From positions 1 to 8,380 of the forward strand of contig JAGBSU010000130.1 of assembly GCA_017631705.1 (NCBI GenBank): a stretch of DNA of 8,380 nucleotides. Direction: 5' to 3'. Source of the stretch: Clostridia bacterium. GTDB taxonomy: Bacteria; Bacillota; Clostridia; Oscillospirales; Acutalibacteraceae. The notes under the pieces are model-generated. The model was not told the origin of the DNA and ran no database searches. It saw only the letters and a list, made by a program, of their open reading frames with translations. The stretch's first letter is position 1, and the number at the start of each line of letters is the position of its first letter. A program made the position numbers and the translations under genes. Below are positions 6,187-8,380 of this stretch, one piece after another.

Positions 6187-7218
6187 TTAGAGAATAACGT
6201 AGCCTAATTTTTTCATTACCTTTTTAAGGGTTTTTCCGGCAACGAACGAAGCTTTTTCTGCCCCTTCTTTCATCAATTGTTCCAATTGTGCTTTATCTTT
6301 CATCAGTTCGGTAAAACGTGCTTGCATCGGTTGTAATTCCAACGCCACCGCTTCGCCAACAGCGGTTTTGAAATCGCCGTAGCCTTTGCCGGTAAATTCG
6401 TCTTCAATGGCTTCCAGCGTTTTACCGGTCACCGCCGAATAGATTTCCATCAAATTGTTAATACCGTCTTTGCCCTCGGCATAGCGTACTTTGGCTTCGC
6501 TATCGGTTACCGCACGGCGGAATTTGCGAAGAATGGTATCGGCATCGTCTTTGAGAGAAATAAATGCGTTTTGGTTTTCGTCGGATTTCGACATTTTTTT
6601 GGTAGGATCTTGCAACGAACACACACGCGCACCGGTTTTCATAATATACGGTTCCGGCACGGTAAAGGTGTTGGGATGAAGATTGTTAAAACGCAGAGCA
6701 ATATCTCTGGTAAGTTCGCAGTGTTGTTTTTGGTCGGCACCTACCGGCACGTAGTTGGGTTGATATAATAAAATGTCAGCCGCCATTAACACCGGATAGG
6801 TAAACAAACCGGCATTGATATTGTCGGCATGCTTGGAAGATTTGTCTTTAAATTGTGTCATGCGGGATAACTCGCCAAACTGCGTATGACAAGAAAGCAT
6901 CCAACTGAGTTGAGCATGCTCCGGCACTTGCGATTGCACAAACAACAACGATTTTTCCGGTTGTAAACCAATGGCAAGCAACAACGCAAAGGTTTCGTTA
7001 ATTTGTTGACGCAGTTTAGCAGGTTCTTGGCGAACAGTAATAGCATGTAAATCCGCTACGGCATACGCACATTCAAAAGTGTCTTGCAGTTGTACCCAGT
7101 TACGCAACGCTCCCAAATAGTTTCCCAACGTGGGTGTTCCGGTAGATTGAATACAGCTCAAAGCACGCGGTTTTCGTTCGTTTTCGGTATTAACAACGGT
7201 ATTTGACGTGGTTTCCAT
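6187..7218 (-). CDS. trpS: Tryptophanyl-tRNA synthetase
   Basis: TrpS is a class Ic aminoacyl-tRNA synthetase that attaches L-tryptophan to tRNA-Trp. The HIGH-equivalent TLGN is at residues 30-33 (TPTLGNYLGALRNW), and KMSKS is at 208-212 in DPTKKMSKSDEN. The core signatures YPVLMAADILLY (141-152) and VPVGADQKQHCELTRDIA (157-174) form the Trp pocket and dimer region. At 343 residues it is slightly long; the excess is a polar N-terminal tail of about 15 residues before RALSCIQSTG. That motif reads QSTG where Q-P-(S/T)-G is common, a mild variant. The ATG at 7218 has AAGGG (7230-7234) 11 nt upstream; no better downstream start exists. Unlike trpB it has no T-box: the predicted leader is only about 28 nt. 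It ends at a terminator shared with the convergent gene. Confidence 0.97.
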   Translation of the reverse strand: METTSNTVVNTENERKPRALSCIQSTGTPTLGNYLGALRNWVQLQDTFECAYAVADLHAITVRQEPAKLRQQINETFALLLAIGLQPEKSLLFVQSQVPEHAQLSWMLSCHTQFGELSRMTQFKDKSSKHADNINAGLFTYPVLMAADILLYQPNYVPVGADQKQHCELTRDIALRFNNLHPNTFTVPEPYIMKTGARVCSLQDPTKKMSKSDENQNAFISLKDDADTILRKFRRAVTDSEAKVRYAEGKDGINNLMEIYSAVTGKTLEAIEDEFTGKGYGDFKTAVGEAVALELQPMQARFTELMKDKAQLEQLMKEGAEKASFVAGKTLKKVMKKLGYVIL

Positions 7219-7252
7219 AAAAATTCTTACCCTTCTGAAAAAACTTTTCTAT

Positions 7253-7282
7253 ATAGTACCACACTTTCATTGACTTTTGCAA
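7253..7282 (-). promoter_or_regulatory. Probable trpS promoter
   Basis: On the minus strand TTGCAA (plus 7277-7282) and TACTAT (7253-7258) are 18 bp apart, each matching consensus at four of six positions. The predicted start is near 7246, giving a leader of about 28 nt that includes the AAGGG site. It overlaps the opposing gltX promoter. Confidence 0.55.
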
Positions 7283-7298
7283 CCAAAACTTGTAAAAT
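7270..7298 (+). promoter_or_regulatory. Sigma-A type promoter for the gltX leader RNA
   Basis: TTGACT (7270-7275) and TAAAAT (7293-7298) are separated by exactly 17 bp, a strong match. Transcription should begin near 7305, about 9 nt before the 5' strand of the closing helix of the predicted leader RNA at 7314. This supports transcription of the whole 7305-7604 interval into gltX. Confidence 0.8.
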
Positions 7299-7313
7299 AA
7301 AATAGTATATGTG

Positions 7314-7592
7314 TTAGGCTGGCGAGAACCAAACCACTTTACGGTTTCGCTCGCCGCCTTTATCCGCGCAGGTTTGCGCTCGTTCTTGCAAGGCAACAGC
7401 CTTGCGGTAAACTCGCACTTCCCCGCGCAAAGAATTTGGCGGCAGAAACTCTGCTGACCTGCAAAAGTAAAAATTTTCGTGTTAGAGGAAGCCGAAAGAC
7501 ACAGGAACGCTAACGCATTTCAAGTGTTGAGGCAAACTATCACCGGAAATTTTGTTTTGCAGGCGTAAAGAGTTCGGTTTCCGCCAGCCTAA
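7314..7592 (+). ncRNA. Candidate structured RNA / gltX leader of unrecognised class
   Basis: This non-coding stretch fills the gap between the gltX promoter and its ribosome binding site. By eye it folds into a closed multi-branch structure. P1 is TTAGGCTGGCG (7314-7324) with CGCCAGCCTAA (7582-7592), 11 perfect pairs. P2 is AAACC/GGTTT (7331-7335/7343-7347). The P3 arm is GCCGCC/GGCGGC (7353-7358/7438-7443), then TTTGCGC/GCGCAAA (7373-7379/7425-7431), then GCAAGGC/GCCTTGC (7388-7394/7399-7405) with an AACA loop. The P5 arm is CCTGCAAAA/TTTTGCAGG (7458-7466/7555-7563) continuing as 7470-7478/7545-7553. P6 is GTGTTAG/CTAACGC (7479-7485/7510-7516). No T-box sequence, RNase P, SRP, tmRNA or riboswitch consensus known to me is present, and there is no plausible ORF. 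It could be a cis-regulatory leader, a processed trans-acting RNA or a MITE-like element with 11-bp terminal inverted repeats. Confidence 0.7.
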
Positions 7593-7604
7593 GGAGGATT
7601 TATT

Positions 7605-8380
7605 ATGTCGGCATTACAAGAATTAGCAGAGCTCTTGTTCCCGGATGTTACACATACGCCGGAAGAATATGAAACTATCTATCCCCCGCGTTCCCTCAAA
7701 GAGGGGGCTCGGGTTACTCGAATTGCTCCCTCGCCTACCGGATACTTACATCTTGGTGTCTTGTTTACCGCCACGGTAAACTATCTTACCGCCCGTGCTA
7801 CCGATGGTGTGTTCTTCTTCCGATTGGAAGATACCGATAAAAAGCGGGAAGTAGACGGTGGTGCCGCCGATATTTTGGCAGGGCTCCAACAATACGGTTT
7901 AACCGTTGATGAGGGATATCGTTCCCCTACTGAAGAAATCGGGATTTACGGTCCGTATCGCCAAAGCGACCGCGCGGTTATTTATCATACCTATGCCAAA
8001 GCACTTTTGTTGCAAGGTCTTGCTTATCCGTGCTTTTGCACACCGGAAGAATTAACCGCCGTCCGCGAACAACAAGAGGGCGAAAAACTGCGTACCGGCT
8101 ATTACGGAAAATACGCTTCCTGCCGCGCTCTCACTCCCGAACAAGCTATTGAAAAAGTAAAAGCCGGTCTTCCGTACGTGGTGCGGTTGCGTTCTCCCGG
8201 TTCGGAAGAAAACCGTGTAAAATTCGACGATATGATCAAAGGCACCATTGAAATGCCCGAAAACGATCAAGACATCGTGTTGTTGAAAACCGACGGCATC
8301 CCCACTTACCACTTCGCCCACGCGGTGGACGATCACTTGATGCGTACCACCCACGTTATCCGCGGAGATGAGTGGATCGC
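7605..8380 (+). CDS. gltX: Glutamyl-tRNA synthetase, 3'-truncated by window edge
   Basis: The frame is open from ATG 7605 to the window end (258 complete codons of about 480-560 expected). AAGGAGG (7591-7597) lies 7 nt upstream, a consensus ribosome binding site. GltX is a class Ib synthetase that charges tRNA-Glu and, in many Bacillota, tRNA-Gln as well, for later amidation by GatCAB. Visible motifs are RIAPSPTGYLHLG (39-51) with the HIGH box read as HLGV (49-52), FFFRLEDTDKKREV, YGPYRQSDR, YPCFCTPEEL and IRGDEW near the edge. KMSKS and the anticodon-binding domain lie beyond the window. About 35 residues precede the catalytic core (LLFPDVTHTPEEYETIYPPR), an extension I associate with clostridial GltX. 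Discrimination between GltX and paralogues is not possible without the C terminus. A structured RNA occupies its leader. Confidence 0.96.
   Translation, partial: MSALQELAELLFPDVTHTPEEYETIYPPRSLKEGARVTRIAPSPTGYLHLGVLFTATVNYLTARATDGVFFFRLEDTDKKREVDGGAADILAGLQQYGLTVDEGYRSPTEEIGIYGPYRQSDRAVIYHTYAKALLLQGLAYPCFCTPEELTAVREQQEGEKLRTGYYGKYASCRALTPEQAIEKVKAGLPYVVRLRSPGSEENRVKFDDMIKGTIEMPENDQDIVLLKTDGIPTYHFAHAVDDHLMRTTHVIRGDEWI

Noticed and set aside
7190..7396. Minus-strand 68-codon reading frame overlapping the trpS start
   Set aside because: It lies in another frame across the trpS start and the promoter region, has no ribosome binding site, and its composition is that of an A/T-rich leader. Judged a chance frame.
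7314..7592. T-box riboswitch for tRNA-Glu upstream of gltX
   Set aside because: No AGGGTGGNACCGCG-like sequence, no antiterminator/terminator pair and no T-run hairpin before gltX.
7314..7592. MITE or IS remnant with 11-bp terminal inverted repeats
   Set aside because: No target-site duplication is visible (GTG versus GGA at the flanks), the internal sequence is itself highly paired, and the promoter and Shine-Dalgarno fit closely around it. It remains a weak alternative.

Overview
This window most likely comes from the chromosome of a low-to-mid GC Bacillota bacterium, probably a Clostridia relative. The evidence is a canonical Trp T-box leader, sigma-A type promoters, strong AGGAGG ribosome binding sites, the fakA-recG gene order, and a GltX with the N-terminal extension I associate with clostridial enzymes. 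Nothing here looks like a phage, plasmid, transposon or CRISPR locus. The exact lineage cannot be read from this window.

Layout: (1) 1-3374, plus strand: the 3' part of a fakA/yloV-type fatty acid kinase gene, an intrinsic hairpin, then complete recG. (2) 3380-5001, minus strand: a terminator shared with recG, trpB without an adjacent trpA, and its tryptophan T-box leader with a strong promoter. (3) 5022-5645, minus strand: a YfbR-type HD 5'-deoxynucleotidase with its own promoter, upstream of trpB with no terminator between them. (4) 5711-6145, plus strand: a small all-helical, Cys-containing protein of unknown function, preceded by a 7-bp inverted repeat and convergent with trpS across a strong hairpin. 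(5) 6187-7218, minus strand: trpS. (6) 7219-7604: a 386-bp gap with overlapping divergent promoters for trpS and gltX and a roughly 280-nt sequence predicted to fold into an elaborate multi-branched RNA. (7) 7605-8380, plus strand: the 5' part of gltX.

Two genes deal with tryptophan: trpB makes it, probably from indole if no TrpA exists, and trpS charges it to tRNA. Only trpB is under T-box control. The specifier codon (TGG) and the discriminator-pairing base (UGGC) both fit tRNA-Trp. fakA and recG belong to a common Bacillota housekeeping cluster. YfbR is nucleotide-pool housekeeping.

The item most worth a second look is the structured RNA between the gltX promoter and the gltX ribosome binding site (7314-7592). 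It is closed by a perfect 11-bp terminal helix that ends against the Shine-Dalgarno, has two long internal arms with perfect pairing, and contains mutually exclusive pairings. It has no T-box signature, and I could not match it to any RNA class I know. Most of the rest is ordinary chromosomal housekeeping sequence.
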